From: Streptoverticillium olivoreticuli subsp. olivoreticuli | GTDB taxonomy: Bacteria; Actinomycetota; Actinomycetes; Streptomycetales; Streptomycetaceae | Assembly: GCF_003391135.1 (NCBI RefSeq) | Contig: NZ_CP031455.1 | Coordinates: forward strand, 4,309,001-4,373,000 | DNA: 64,000 nucleotides | Reading direction: 5' to 3' | Shown: positions 9,073-18,341 of the stretch, in pieces | Numbering within the stretch: position 1 is the stretch's first letter | Layout of the letters: each line of letters opens with the position of its first letter | Program-made: the position numbers and the translations under genes | Notes under the pieces: model-generated | Databases searched by the model: none | Seen by the model: the letters and a program-made list of their open reading frames with translations, nothing else | What the model was told of the DNA's origin: nothing

Positions 9073-9115
9073 CTCCGAGCACAGCGCGTACACCGGCGCT
9101 CCGTCCCTGCTGCCC

Positions 9116-9967
9116 TCATTCGACGAACAGCCCCCGCGCCGCCGCCTTCGCGTCGAACTCCTCCAGCCGCGCCTGCGCGTCCGGCAGCGCGTCGCACATG
9201 GACTCCAGCAGCACCCGCCCCAGGAGCATCGGCGCGCACGCGGTGTCGAAGGCGAGGCCCGTGCCGACGGCTGCGGGGAGGAGGAGGTCGCTGTGGCGGG
9301 CGACGGGGGCGAAGGTGGAGTCCGCGACGGTGACGATCGTCAGCCCTTCGCCCCGCGCGTACTCCAGCGCCTCGACGACCTCGCGCGGGTGGCGGGGCAG
9401 CGCGAAGCACAGCAGGGTGCTCGCCCCGGCGCGCACGGCCGCGTCGATGCGGTCGGCGAGCAGCGTGCCGCCCTCGTCCAGGAGCCGCACGTCGGGGTGG
9501 ACCTTGCGCGCGAAGTAGGCGAACCCGGCGGCCTGCGCGGTGGCGGCGCGCAGCCCGAGCACGGGCAGCGGACGGGACCGGGCGAGCAGCTGTCCGGCGC
9601 GGGCGACGGGCCCGGGGTCGGCGAGCAGCGAGGAGAGGTGGCGGAGGTTGTCGATCTCGGCCTGGACGGCCTGCTGGTACTCGTTGTACGAGCTGTCGCC
9701 GGTCGTCGTGGCGGCGGGGACGACGTCGCGCAGATGGCGGCGGAGCGCCGGATAGCCGTCGAAGCCGAGGGCGACGGCGAAGCGGGTCACGGACGGCTGG
9801 CTGACGCCGGCGAGCTCGGCGAGCTCGACGCTGGAGAGGAAGGGCGCGTCGGCGGAGCGCCGCACCATGCAGTGGGCGATGCGCCGCTGGGTGGGGGTCA
9901 GCCGGTGGCCCTCGAAGAGCTTCTGCAGCCGTGCGGTGGCTTCGGGTTCGCCCCCGTTGTCGCTCAT
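9116..9967 (-). CDS. MurR/RpiR-family transcriptional regulator (HTH + SIS)
   Basis: The 283-residue protein has an N-terminal RpiR helix-turn-helix with recognition helix GVSQPSVTRFAVALGF (about residues 50-65). A SIS sugar-phosphate-binding domain follows from about residue 115 (RPLPVLGLRAATAQAAGFAYF onward). The start is set at 9967 (MSDNGG) because GGAGG lies 6 nt upstream; longer in-frame starts lack a site. RpiR proteins sense sugar phosphates or amino-sugar derivatives, and some Streptomyces members have other ligands. The MatB-like ligase upstream in the same direction could be a target, but the hairpin between them suggests separate transcripts. Confidence 0.88.
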   Translation of the reverse strand: MSDNGGEPEATARLQKLFEGHRLTPTQRRIAHCMVRRSADAPFLSSVELAELAGVSQPSVTRFAVALGFDGYPALRRHLRDVVPAATTTGDSSYNEYQQAVQAEIDNLRHLSSLLADPGPVARAGQLLARSRPLPVLGLRAATAQAAGFAYFARKVHPDVRLLDEGGTLLADRIDAAVRAGASTLLCFALPRHPREVVEALEYARGEGLTIVTVADSTFAPVARHSDLLLPAAVGTGLAFDTACAPMLLGRVLLESMCDALPDAQARLEEFDAKAAARGLFVE

Positions 9968-10027
9968 CGGGCCCTCCATCGGTCGTCGGCGGTGCGCGGT
10001 CCCGGACCACATCGGCCATTCACCGAT

Positions 10028-10061
10028 CCCGGGCTCTGCATGGAATTATGCAGGGCCCGGG
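10028..10061 (-). terminator. Hairpin after the acyl-CoA ligase, possibly also an operator
   Basis: Arms 10028-10041 and 10048-10061 pair over 14 bp (one G-U in RNA) around the AT-rich loop GGAATT. It sits just after the ligase stop and 60 bp before the rpiR-type start. It can terminate the ligase transcript. Its core TGCATGGAATTATGCA is itself an inverted repeat that a regulator could bind. Confidence 0.65.
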
Positions 10062-10087
10062 ACGGGCGCGCGTCTCGCACGGCGGAC

Positions 10088-11452
10088 TCACACGGGCGGA
10101 AGCAGCTTCTTCTGCGGCTTGCCCATCGCGTTGCGCGGCAACGCCTCCAGGAAACGGACGCGCCGCGGCCGCTTGTGCACGGACAGGTGTCCCGCCACGA
10201 AGTCGATCAGCGCCTGCTCGCTCACCCCTTCGGCCACGACATAGGCCACGATCTCCTGGCCGAGGTCGTCGTGCGGGACGCCCACGACGGCGGCCTCGCT
10301 CACGGCCGGGTGGTCGAGCAGCGCGTTCTCGACCTCGCCCGCGCCGATGCGGTAGCCGCCGGACTTGATGAGGTCGGTGGAGGCGCGGCCCACGATGCGG
10401 TGCATGCCGTCCGGCTCGACGGTGGCGATGTCGCCCGTACGGAACCAGCCGTCGGCCGTGTACGCCGCCGCGGTCGCCTCCGGGCGGCCCAGATAGCCGG
10501 CGAAGAGCGTCGGCCCGCACAGCTCCAGCTCGCCGATGCCGTTCTCGGCCTCCGCGAGCCGCGTCCGCACGCCCGGCAGCGGCAGGCCCACCGAGCCCGG
10601 GCGGCGCTCGCCGTCGGCGCGGGTGGAGAGGGTGATGAGGGTCTCGGTCATGCCGTAGCGCTCGACGGGCCGCTGCCCGGTGAGCTCCTCCAGGTCACGG
10701 AAGACGGGCGCGGGCAGCGCGGCGCTGCCCGACACCAGCAGCCGCGCCTTGCCCAGCGCGCGGGCGGCGGCCGGGTCGCGGACGACGCGGGACCACACGG
10801 TCGGCACACCGAAGTAGAGGCTGCCGCCCGCCGCCGCGTACGCCCCGGGGGTCGGGCGGCCGGTGTGCACCAGGCGGCTGCCGGTGCGCAGCGCGCCCAG
10901 CACGCCGAGGACGAGGCCGTGCACGTGGAAGAGCGGCAGGCCGTGCACGAGGGTGTCCTCGGCGCTCCACTGCCAGGCGTCGGCCAGCCCGTCCAGGCCC
11001 GCGGCGACGGCCGCGCGCGGGATCTCGACGCCCTTGGGGGACCCGGTGGTGCCCGAGGTGTAGAGGATCAGGGCGGTGGCCGCGGGATCCGGCTCGGGGC
11101 CGGTCCAGTCGGCCCGCTCCCGTATGTCGACGGGAACGTCTCCCCCGGGGCCCAGCACCAGCGCGGCGCCGGAGTCCCGCAGGATGTGGTCGCGTTCGGC
11201 GGGCCCGGCGTCCGGCGGCAGGGGCACCACGGGCACCCCGGCGAGCAGTCCGCCCACGACGGCCACCACGGTCTCCAGCGTCGCCTCCGCCTGCACGGCC
11301 GCACAGGGCGCGCCTGCGACGCGGGCGGCCACCGCGCGGGCGGCGCCCAGCAGTTCCTCGCGCGAGCAGGGGCGCCCGGCGACGGTGAGGGCGTCGGCGG
11401 AGTCGGTCCCGGCGGTCAGGGACGCAAGCAGGGGTACGGTCGGTCCGTGCAC
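10088..11452 (-). CDS. AMP-dependent acyl-CoA ligase, malonyl-CoA synthetase (MatB)-like
   Basis: The 454-residue ANL-superfamily enzyme adenylates a carboxylate and transfers it to CoA. Visible core motifs are ILYTSGTTGSPKG (P-loop), ERYGMTET, GWFRTGDIA, KSGGYRIGAGEVE (hinge) and the catalytic-lysine C-terminus NAMGKPQKK. ERYGMTET followed by GERRPGSVGLPLPGV resembles MatB malonyl/methylmalonyl-CoA synthetases more than long-chain ligases, so a short dicarboxylate substrate is the best guess. The open frame extends beyond, but the GTG at 11452 has AAGGAG 7 nt upstream and gives the normal N-terminus. It is divergent from the small membrane protein gene by 112 bp. Confidence 0.85.
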   Translation of the reverse strand: MHGPTVPLLASLTAGTDSADALTVAGRPCSREELLGAARAVAARVAGAPCAAVQAEATLETVVAVVGGLLAGVPVVPLPPDAGPAERDHILRDSGAALVLGPGGDVPVDIRERADWTGPEPDPAATALILYTSGTTGSPKGVEIPRAAVAAGLDGLADAWQWSAEDTLVHGLPLFHVHGLVLGVLGALRTGSRLVHTGRPTPGAYAAAGGSLYFGVPTVWSRVVRDPAAARALGKARLLVSGSAALPAPVFRDLEELTGQRPVERYGMTETLITLSTRADGERRPGSVGLPLPGVRTRLAEAENGIGELELCGPTLFAGYLGRPEATAAAYTADGWFRTGDIATVEPDGMHRIVGRASTDLIKSGGYRIGAGEVENALLDHPAVSEAAVVGVPHDDLGQEIVAYVVAEGVSEQALIDFVAGHLSVHKRPRRVRFLEALPRNAMGKPQKKLLPPV

Positions 11453-11564
11453 GTACTGCTCCTTCCACGGGGGCGGTCCGGGGGAGGCCCGGGGACATCC
11501 CCCACTGCGGATACGGGTGCTGGCCCCAGCGACGCGGGGCCGCTCCGACCGTATCGTCATAGCC

Positions 11565-12002
11565 ATGACGGCCCATGACCCTGACCTCAAGACCGAACTG
11601 CGCAAGGAACTCGACACGACGCTCCAGACCCGCAAGGAGCTGGGGCCGGAGTACGAGCAGGAGCTGGTCGACAGCTTCCTGGAGAAAGTCGACGGCAAGC
11701 TCGACGAGGCGATCGACCGACGGGTGCGCAGGCACCTCGCCGAACAGCAGATGAGCGTCGCCCGCGGCGCCCGCACCGGGGCGGGCGAGGTGGGCATCGG
11801 CAGTTTCGGCGAGCGCTTCGGCTTCGCCGCGATCTCCCTGGTGCTGGCGATCCCGCTGTCCGCCATCGCCGTGGTCAACGCACAGTTGCCGGGCCTGCTG
11901 GTGTGCTGGGCGGGCATCGTGGGCGTCAACGCCCTGAATGTGTCGGGGGCGTTCCCCTGGCCGGGCCGCCAGAAGCGGGACCAGGACTCCGACTGGAAGT
12001 GA
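11565..12002 (+). CDS. Small integral membrane protein with N-terminal coiled coil
   Basis: This is a 145-residue protein. The first 70 residues are highly charged helix (ELRKELDTTLQTRKELG) likely to form a coiled coil. Two adjacent membrane spans follow (FGFAAISLVLAIPLSAIAVV and LLVCWAGIVGVNAL) and a short basic tail. The ATG at 11565 has no ribosome-binding site, but TATCGT lies 7 nt upstream, consistent with a leaderless message. The architecture resembles small actinobacterial membrane proteins of unknown role. Confidence 0.75.
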   Translation: MTAHDPDLKTELRKELDTTLQTRKELGPEYEQELVDSFLEKVDGKLDEAIDRRVRRHLAEQQMSVARGARTGAGEVGIGSFGERFGFAAISLVLAIPLSAIAVVNAQLPGLLVCWAGIVGVNALNVSGAFPWPGRQKRDQDSDWK

Positions 12003-12336
12003 CGCTCCGTCGGGATGCGGTGGGGAAGCGCGGGAACCGCCGCACCCCGGCCGAGGCCGGGATCGGGACGACGGCGGTCCCCGCGAGGACACGGGCCCCG
12101 GCCTGGGCCGGTCCTCCGCATCCGGACGGCTGTGGAGTCCGGGAGCCGCTCCGGAGGTCCTGCCGCCGTATTCGGGGCGCCGGCCGGGAGCGTTCTCCCT
12201 GCCGACACCCCTCAATATGCCGGACCGTTGTTAAGTCCGTGCTGCGGGCGCGTGACGCATACGTACCCTTTACGGATCGCCTGCGCCTCTTGCCGTTCAC
12301 TTGACGGCGGCGGGCCCACGCGGCGGCGGTGCGGGC
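12003..12336. other. Convergent intergenic region with a weak terminator hairpin
   Basis: This is 334 bp between convergent stops. A short GC hairpin (CCCGGCC / GGCCGGG, 12046-12061) lies about 45 nt after the upstream stop and may terminate it. The remainder shows no coding periodicity that I can support and no strong hairpin beside the cystathionine beta-synthase stop. Confidence 0.4.
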
Positions 12337-13737
<1,401 letters not shown>

Positions 13738-13854
13738 GGTGATCTCCGCGGTCGGGGGCACTAGCGGTCAGTCGCGTGCCCATATCTCCAGCCTATGCGG
13801 GTGCGCTTGCCGTTGGGCGGGGACGGGGTGGATCTTGGTCGTCGAGTGCGGGTT

Positions 13855-13985
13855 TGTTGCCGCCTGCGGCGGGAGCTCCCTGCGGGAGCGTCCTCAATCG
13901 CCGGACGGGCTGAATCTGCGCACCCCCGGGGGTCTGGGGGCGGAGCCCCCAGTTATGGGAAGGGGCGGGGCGGGGAAAGAACCAG
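13855..13985. repeat. Composite dispersed repeat upstream of the SGNH hydrolase
   Basis: Blocks in order are TTGCCGCCTGCGGCGGGAGC, a CTGCGGGAGCG block, TCCTCAATCGCCGGACGGG, and then a GGGGGTCTGGGGGCGGAGCC block (a CCCCC...GGGGG hairpin). It ends in GGGAAGGGGCGGGGCGGGGAA. The same blocks occur in other copies, some in reverse order. It fills the space between the cbs promoter and the SGNH gene and ends close to its ribosome-binding site. Confidence 0.8.
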
Positions 13986-14004
13986 AGCAGGAGGTGAGCG
14001 CACC

Positions 14005-15030
14005 ATGTCCATGTCGAGGGCGCGAGCGGCACGGCGGATCGCGGCGGCCGCCGCGTACGGCGGCGGCGGAATCGGGCTGCTGGGCGCCACCGCGTTCGGC
14101 ATCCTGCTCACGGAGGCACGCCTGGCCCGGCGGATCGTCGGCGGGCGGCACGAGCCGCCGCCGCACGCGGACGGCCGCTACGGCTCCGCCTTCGTCCACC
14201 GGCTCGGCCGCGAGCCGCTGCTGCTGGGCGTCCTCGGCGACTCCACGGCCGCGGGCCAGGGCGTGCACCGGCCCCGCCAGACGCCCGGGGCCCTGCTGGC
14301 CTCGGGGCTCGCGGCGGTCGCCGAGCGGCCGGTGCAGCTGCGCAACGTGGCGCTGTCCGGCGCCCAGTCCCACGACCTGGACCGCCAGGTGACCCTGCTG
14401 GTCGAGGAGGGCGAGCGCGCCCCCGACGTATGCGTGATCATGATCGGCGCCAATGACGTCACCCACGGGATGCCCGCGGCCCGTTCCGTGCGCCTGCTGT
14501 CCGACGCCGTCCGCAGGCTGCGCGAGGCCGGCTGCGAGGTCGTGGTGGGCACCTGCCCGGACCTGGGCACGATCGAGCCCGTCTACCAGCCGCTGCGGTG
14601 GGTGGCGCGGCGGCAGAGCAGGCAGCTGGCGGCGGCGCAGACGATAGGGGTGCTGGAGGCCGGGGGCCGTACGGTCTCGCTGGGCGCCCTGCTGGGGCCT
14701 GAGTTCGAACAGAACCCCCGGGAGCTGTTCGGTCCGGACAACTACCACCCCTCCGCCGAGGGCTACGCGACGGCGGCCATGGCCGTACTCCCCACGCTCT
14801 GCGCGGCGCTCGGCCTGTGGCCGGAGGACGAGGAACGGCCGGACGCGGCGCGCCGCGAGGGCATCCTGCCGGTGGCCCGTGCGGCGGCCGAGGCGGCGGC
14901 GGAGGGTGGTACGGAGGTGACGGCGGCGCGCGGGCGCTGGGCGCTCCTGAAGCACCGCAAGCGGCGTCGCCTGCCGTCCCACACGGAGGCGACCCCGCAC
15001 CACGTCTGGTCCCGCGCGACGCGCGGCTAG
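14005..15030 (+). CDS. SGNH/GDSL-family hydrolase, membrane-anchored or secreted
   Basis: The 341-residue protein begins with a hydrophobic segment (residues about 10-35, rich in Ala/Gly/Leu) that should act as a signal anchor. The SGNH motifs follow: GDSTAAGQG (block I, nucleophile Ser), GANDV (block III, Asn) and DNYHPSAEGY (block V, Asp and His). Such enzymes are esterases, lipases or carbohydrate deacetylases; the substrate is not evident. The ATG at 14005 has a near-perfect AGGAGGTGA. The C-terminal 90 residues are charged, basic and poorly ordered. It sits between two copies of the dispersed repeat. Confidence 0.88.
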   Translation: MSMSRARAARRIAAAAAYGGGGIGLLGATAFGILLTEARLARRIVGGRHEPPPHADGRYGSAFVHRLGREPLLLGVLGDSTAAGQGVHRPRQTPGALLASGLAAVAERPVQLRNVALSGAQSHDLDRQVTLLVEEGERAPDVCVIMIGANDVTHGMPAARSVRLLSDAVRRLREAGCEVVVGTCPDLGTIEPVYQPLRWVARRQSRQLAAAQTIGVLEAGGRTVSLGALLGPEFEQNPRELFGPDNYHPSAEGYATAAMAVLPTLCAALGLWPEDEERPDAARREGILPVARAAAEAAAEGGTEVTAARGRWALLKHRKRRRLPSHTEATPHHVWSRATRG

Positions 15031-15057
15031 CCCTTGCGGGCTGCCACCTCCGGGTGC

Positions 15058-15125
15058 GGGTCCGTTGCCGCCTGCGGCGGGAGCGCCCTGCGGGCGCGTC
15101 CTCAAACGCCGGACGGGCTGATTCA
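15058..15125. repeat. Dispersed repeat copy after the SGNH hydrolase
   Basis: It contains GTTGCCGCCTGCGGCGGGAG, CCTGCGGGCGCG and TCCTCAAACGCCGGACGGG followed by CTGATT. This is the same block order as the copy at 13.86-13.92 kb, so the SGNH gene is flanked by two direct copies. Confidence 0.8.
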
Positions 15126-15139
15126 ACCCGCGCAGCCTG

Positions 15140-15177
15140 AGCGTACGCTTAGAAAAGAGGTCCGCATCACAGTGATG
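15140..15177. promoter_or_regulatory. Palindromes in the thiolase promoter region
   Basis: AGCGTACGCT (15140-15149) is a perfect 10-bp palindrome. CATCACAGTGATG (15165-15177) is a 6-1-6 palindrome. Both lie 75-110 bp upstream of the thiolase start, where operators for fatty-acid or acyl-CoA-responsive repressors would be expected. The regulator is not identified. Confidence 0.45.
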
Positions 15178-15249
15178 TCCCCGTGACCACGGACCTACGC
15201 GCGGGTAACTTCCATGAGAGTCCAGCCTTCTCACGCCCCTGGAGCCGTG

Positions 15250-16470
15250 ATGCCCGAAGCCGTGATCGTCTCAACCGCCCGTTCCCCGATCGGTCGCGCC
15301 TTCAAGGGCTCGCTGAAGGACATGCGGGCCGACGACCTGACCGCGACGATCATCGGGGCCGCCCTCGCCAAGGTCCCCGAGCTCGACCCGCGCGACATCG
15401 ACGACCTGATGCTCGGCTGCGGCCTGCCCGGCGGCGAGCAGGGCCACAACCTGGGCCGGATCGTGGCCGTGCAGATGGGCATGGACCACCTGCCGGGCTG
15501 CACGATCACCCGCTACTGCTCCTCGTCGCTGCAGACGTCGCGGATGGCGCTGCACGCCATCAAGGCCGGCGAGGGCGACGTCTTCATCTCGGCGGGCGTC
15601 GAGACGGTCTCCCGGAGCGTCAACGGCTCCTCCGACGGCATGCCGGGCAGCCACAACCCCTTCTTCGCCGAGGCCGAGGCCCGTACGGTGGCCCGCGCCG
15701 AGCAGGGGGCGGACGAGTGGCACGACCCGCGCGAGGACGGCCTGGTGCCGGACGCGTACATCGCGATGGGCCAGACCGCGGAGAACCTGGCCCGCCTGAA
15801 GGGGATCACCCGCCAGGAGATGGACGAGTTCGGCGTCCGCTCGCAGAACCTCGCCGAGGAAGCCATCAAGAAGGGCTTCTGGGAGCGCGAGATCACCCCG
15901 GTCACCACCCCCGACGGCACGGTCGTATCCAAGGACGACGGCCCGCGCGCGGGCGTGACCATGGAGGGCGTCCAGGGTCTGAAGCCGTCCTTCCGCCCCG
16001 ACGGCCTGATCACGCCGGGCAACTGCTGCCCGCTGAACGACGGCGCCGCCGCCCTGGTGATCATGTCCGACACCAAGGCGCGGGAGCTGGGCCTCACCCC
16101 CCTCGCCCGGATCGTCTCCACCGGCGTCTCCGCCCTCTCCCCCGAGATCATGGGCTTCGGCCCGGTCGCGGCGAGCGAGCAGGCGCTGCGGCGGGCCGGG
16201 CTCGGCATCGGCGACATCGACCTGATCGAGATCAACGAGGCGTTCGCGGCGCAGGTCATCCCCTCCTACCGCGCGCTGGGCGCCGACCTGGACAAGGTCA
16301 ACGTCAACGGCGGCGCGATCGCGGTCGGCCACCCCTTCGGCATGACCGGCGCCCGCATCACGGGCACGCTCATCAACTCGCTCCAGTGGCACGACAAGCA
16401 GTTCGGCCTGGAGACGATGTGCGTGGGCGGCGGCCAGGGCATGGCGATGGTCATCGAGCGGCTGAGCTGA
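15250..16470 (+). CDS. Acetyl-CoA acetyltransferase (thiolase)
   Basis: The 406-residue thiolase condenses or cleaves acyl-CoAs (acetoacetyl-CoA or 3-ketoacyl-CoA). The acyl-enzyme cysteine is in ITRYCSSSLQTSR, and the C-terminal base motifs GGAIAVGHPFGMTGARI and CVGGGQGMAMVIE carry the His and second Cys. The start is set at 15250 (MPEAVIVSTARSPIGRAFKG), matching the family N-terminus, with GGAG 5 nt upstream; an in-frame ATG lies 36 bp earlier. It stands alone, without a dehydrogenase partner, so its role in degradation or biosynthesis is open. Confidence 0.92.
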   Translation: MPEAVIVSTARSPIGRAFKGSLKDMRADDLTATIIGAALAKVPELDPRDIDDLMLGCGLPGGEQGHNLGRIVAVQMGMDHLPGCTITRYCSSSLQTSRMALHAIKAGEGDVFISAGVETVSRSVNGSSDGMPGSHNPFFAEAEARTVARAEQGADEWHDPREDGLVPDAYIAMGQTAENLARLKGITRQEMDEFGVRSQNLAEEAIKKGFWEREITPVTTPDGTVVSKDDGPRAGVTMEGVQGLKPSFRPDGLITPGNCCPLNDGAAALVIMSDTKARELGLTPLARIVSTGVSALSPEIMGFGPVAASEQALRRAGLGIGDIDLIEINEAFAAQVIPSYRALGADLDKVNVNGGAIAVGHPFGMTGARITGTLINSLQWHDKQFGLETMCVGGGQGMAMVIERLS

Positions 16471-16509
16471 TCACGAACAGTTACACGGCATTCCGTATGT
16501 GAACGTGAC

Positions 16510-16552
16510 CGAATCGCCCCCATGATGTGACCAACGTCGTGAGGGCGATTCG
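16510..16552 (+). terminator. Terminator hairpin after the thiolase
   Basis: A perfect 10-bp inverted repeat (CGAATCGCCC at 16510-16519, GGGCGATTCG at 16543-16552) with a 23-nt loop lies 40 nt after the stop. It is followed by TTTCCCC. It fits a factor-independent terminator of the high-GC type. Confidence 0.7.
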
Positions 16553-16697
16553 TTTCCCCAGGTCAGGGATGTTGAAGGAACAACGTCCGGGCCCTAAGTC
16601 CCGTCCATTTCATGACGTTTTGCACTGTGCCCGTACGACGCGGGCCGTCAACCTGAGGTAGGAATCTGGGGGATCCATAGCAACCGGGAGTACGTCA

Positions 16698-17525
16698 GTG
16701 AGCGCCATGAACCTTGCCCTGCTGCTGGCCGCTGCCACGGCGACGGCCGCGGGAGCCGCCGCCCTGCACAGCACCCGCGGCCTCCGCCGGCAGATCAGCG
16801 CCCTGCGTGCCGACCTCGCGGCCGCCGCCGGTGCCGACCGGCGCGCCCCCGCCCCGGTGCCCGCCGCGCGCACCGCGCCCGCCGCGGAGCTCTCCGAGAT
16901 ACGGGCGGCCGTCGCCGACGCCCTCGCCGAGGAGCGGGAGCGGGAGCTGGCCGAGGCCCGCGCGTTCTGGGCCGCCCAGGAGAGCCGGGACCTCAGCACC
17001 GCCGCCGACGCCCCGTCACTGCTGGGCGGGCTGCCCGGGTTCGGTGACGACCTGATGTCCCCCGAGGGCCCGTACGGCGGCCCGTACCTGCCCCGGCAGG
17101 CCGACTTCGTCGGGCTGGAGCCGCTCGACCCGGCGGCCGAGTCCGAGGCCGCGGAGTCCCCGGAGCTGGCCGCCGCGCGCCGCCGCCACCCCTCGCACCC
17201 CGACTTCACGCCCATGCCGCTCGTGGGCGACCACGAGAGCACCGTCGAGCGGCTCACCGAGCTCGCGGATGCCCGTATACCGCTCACCGACGTGCGCCCC
17301 GGCCCGCTCGGCACCCTCGATGTCTACGTCTTCGCCGACGGCACCACGATCTGTATGACCCCCGGCCACCGCGAGACCGCCGAGCGCCTCGCGGACGCGC
17401 TGCGCGCCGGGGACGCGCCGGTGCTGCTGGGCGGTTCCGGTGTGTCCGGCGCGTACTCCCTGACGTTCGGCTGCGCGGCGGAGCGGATCTACGTACTCGC
17501 CGACCGGGTCATCGCCTCGCTGTAG
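16698..17525 (+). CDS. Hypothetical protein with N-terminal membrane anchor
   Basis: The 275-residue protein starts with a short hydrophobic segment (MNLALLLAAATATAAGAAAL). An Ala/Arg/Glu-rich helical stretch to about residue 95 comes next, then an acidic linker. A C-terminal domain from about residue 175 (ESTVERLTELADARIPLTDV through SLTFGCAAERIYVLADRVIASL) looks globular. No enzyme motif was recognised. GTG at 16698 (GGGAG upstream) or ATG at 16707 may be the start. Codon use is fully coding-like. Confidence 0.7.
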   Translation: MSAMNLALLLAAATATAAGAAALHSTRGLRRQISALRADLAAAAGADRRAPAPVPAARTAPAAELSEIRAAVADALAEERERELAEARAFWAAQESRDLSTAADAPSLLGGLPGFGDDLMSPEGPYGGPYLPRQADFVGLEPLDPAAESEAAESPELAAARRRHPSHPDFTPMPLVGDHESTVERLTELADARIPLTDVRPGPLGTLDVYVFADGTTICMTPGHRETAERLADALRAGDAPVLLGGSGVSGAYSLTFGCAAERIYVLADRVIASL

Positions 17526-17538
17526 CGGGCGGCCCCGG

Positions 17539-17877
17539 TCACAGCCCGCAGCGCTGCGCCGCGGCCTCGATCAGCGCGGTCGCCTCGGCCGCCCCGACCC
17601 CGTCGGGCAGCGGCTTTCCGCCGCCCGCGGTGAGCGCTTCGGCCAAATCGTGACCGGCCACGGCCACTTGGTCGGCGACCGCGAACATGCCCGCTTCCGG
17701 CATTTCCCTCGGTTCGGTGACCTCCGGTTCCTCGATGCGCTGGGTCCACGCGGCCAACTCGCGAGCGAGTGCCAGCGCGTCCGCGGCGGCTCCCCTGCTC
17801 AGGCGGGACTGCGGCAGGGCACGCAGCCGGTCGGCGAAACCGTCCACGGCGGCCAGAAGAGACGTCACATCATCCAC
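17539..17877 (-). CDS. Small conserved helical protein
   Basis: This is a 112-residue, Ala/Leu-rich, predicted all-helical soluble protein with one C-terminal cysteine (QRCGL). The start is GTG at 17877. No ribosome-binding site is present, but TAGGCT lies 6 nt upstream, with TTGGCA 19 nt before that, so translation is probably leaderless. It converges with the preceding gene across 13 bp. The function is not recognised. Confidence 0.65.
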   Translation of the reverse strand: MDDVTSLLAAVDGFADRLRALPQSRLSRGAAADALALARELAAWTQRIEEPEVTEPREMPEAGMFAVADQVAVAGHDLAEALTAGGGKPLPDGVGAAEATALIEAAAQRCGL

Positions 17878-17975
17878 AGCGTGAGCCTATGCGCTGTGGA
17901 CGGACTGTTGCCAACGTCTGAACACTCAGGCACGGTGACAGGAAGGACCATCATCCGACGCGTCCGGAGGCGCCG

Positions 17976-18206
17976 ATGTCCCACGTCTTCTCCGACGAGA
18001 CCCACCGGAATCTGCTCTCCCGAATCCCTCACTGCACCGGCCGTGAAGTCGCCGACTGGCTGCGCACGGTCGAAGAGGGCCCCTCGCTCCTCCGCTTCGA
18101 GGAGAAGGTCAGCTGGCTGCGCGGAGAGCACGACCTCGCTTATGGCCACGCCAAGGCCATAGTCCACGAGTACGACCTCCGGCGGGCGGCACGCAAGCTG
18201 CGGTAG
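17976..18206 (+). CDS. DUF4287-like small protein
   Basis: This 76-residue protein has the compact helical pattern TGREVADWLRTVEEGPSLLRF followed by KVSWLRGEHDLAYGHAKAIV, which resembles DUF4287 proteins. The ATG at 17976 has GGAGG 6 nt upstream. It is short but clearly coding, and ends before a strong terminator. Its role is unknown. Confidence 0.78.
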   Translation: MSHVFSDETHRNLLSRIPHCTGREVADWLRTVEEGPSLLRFEEKVSWLRGEHDLAYGHAKAIVHEYDLRRAARKLR

Positions 18207-18269
18207 CGGACGTACACACTCAAGGTCACCCCGACACAGACACGACGGCGCGCAACGGGGCACCCACGG

Positions 18270-18314
18270 CGAAGGGCCCGGGAGCCACCTGTCAGGTGGC
18301 TCCCGGGCCCTTCG
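18270..18314. terminator. Bidirectional terminator
   Basis: A perfect 21-bp inverted repeat (18270-18290 and 18294-18314) has a 3-nt loop GTC. It lies between the convergent DUF4287-like and BI-1 genes. Being fully symmetric, it should terminate transcripts from both sides. Confidence 0.88.
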
Positions 18315-18341
18315 TCAGCCGTCGCCGACCGCCCCGTGGGG

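Noticed and set aside
9014..11578. 854-codon plus-strand frame across the rpiR-type gene and ligase
   Set aside because: Both minus-strand genes there have full family motifs and ribosome-binding sites. This long frame is a GC-bias artefact without recognisable domains.
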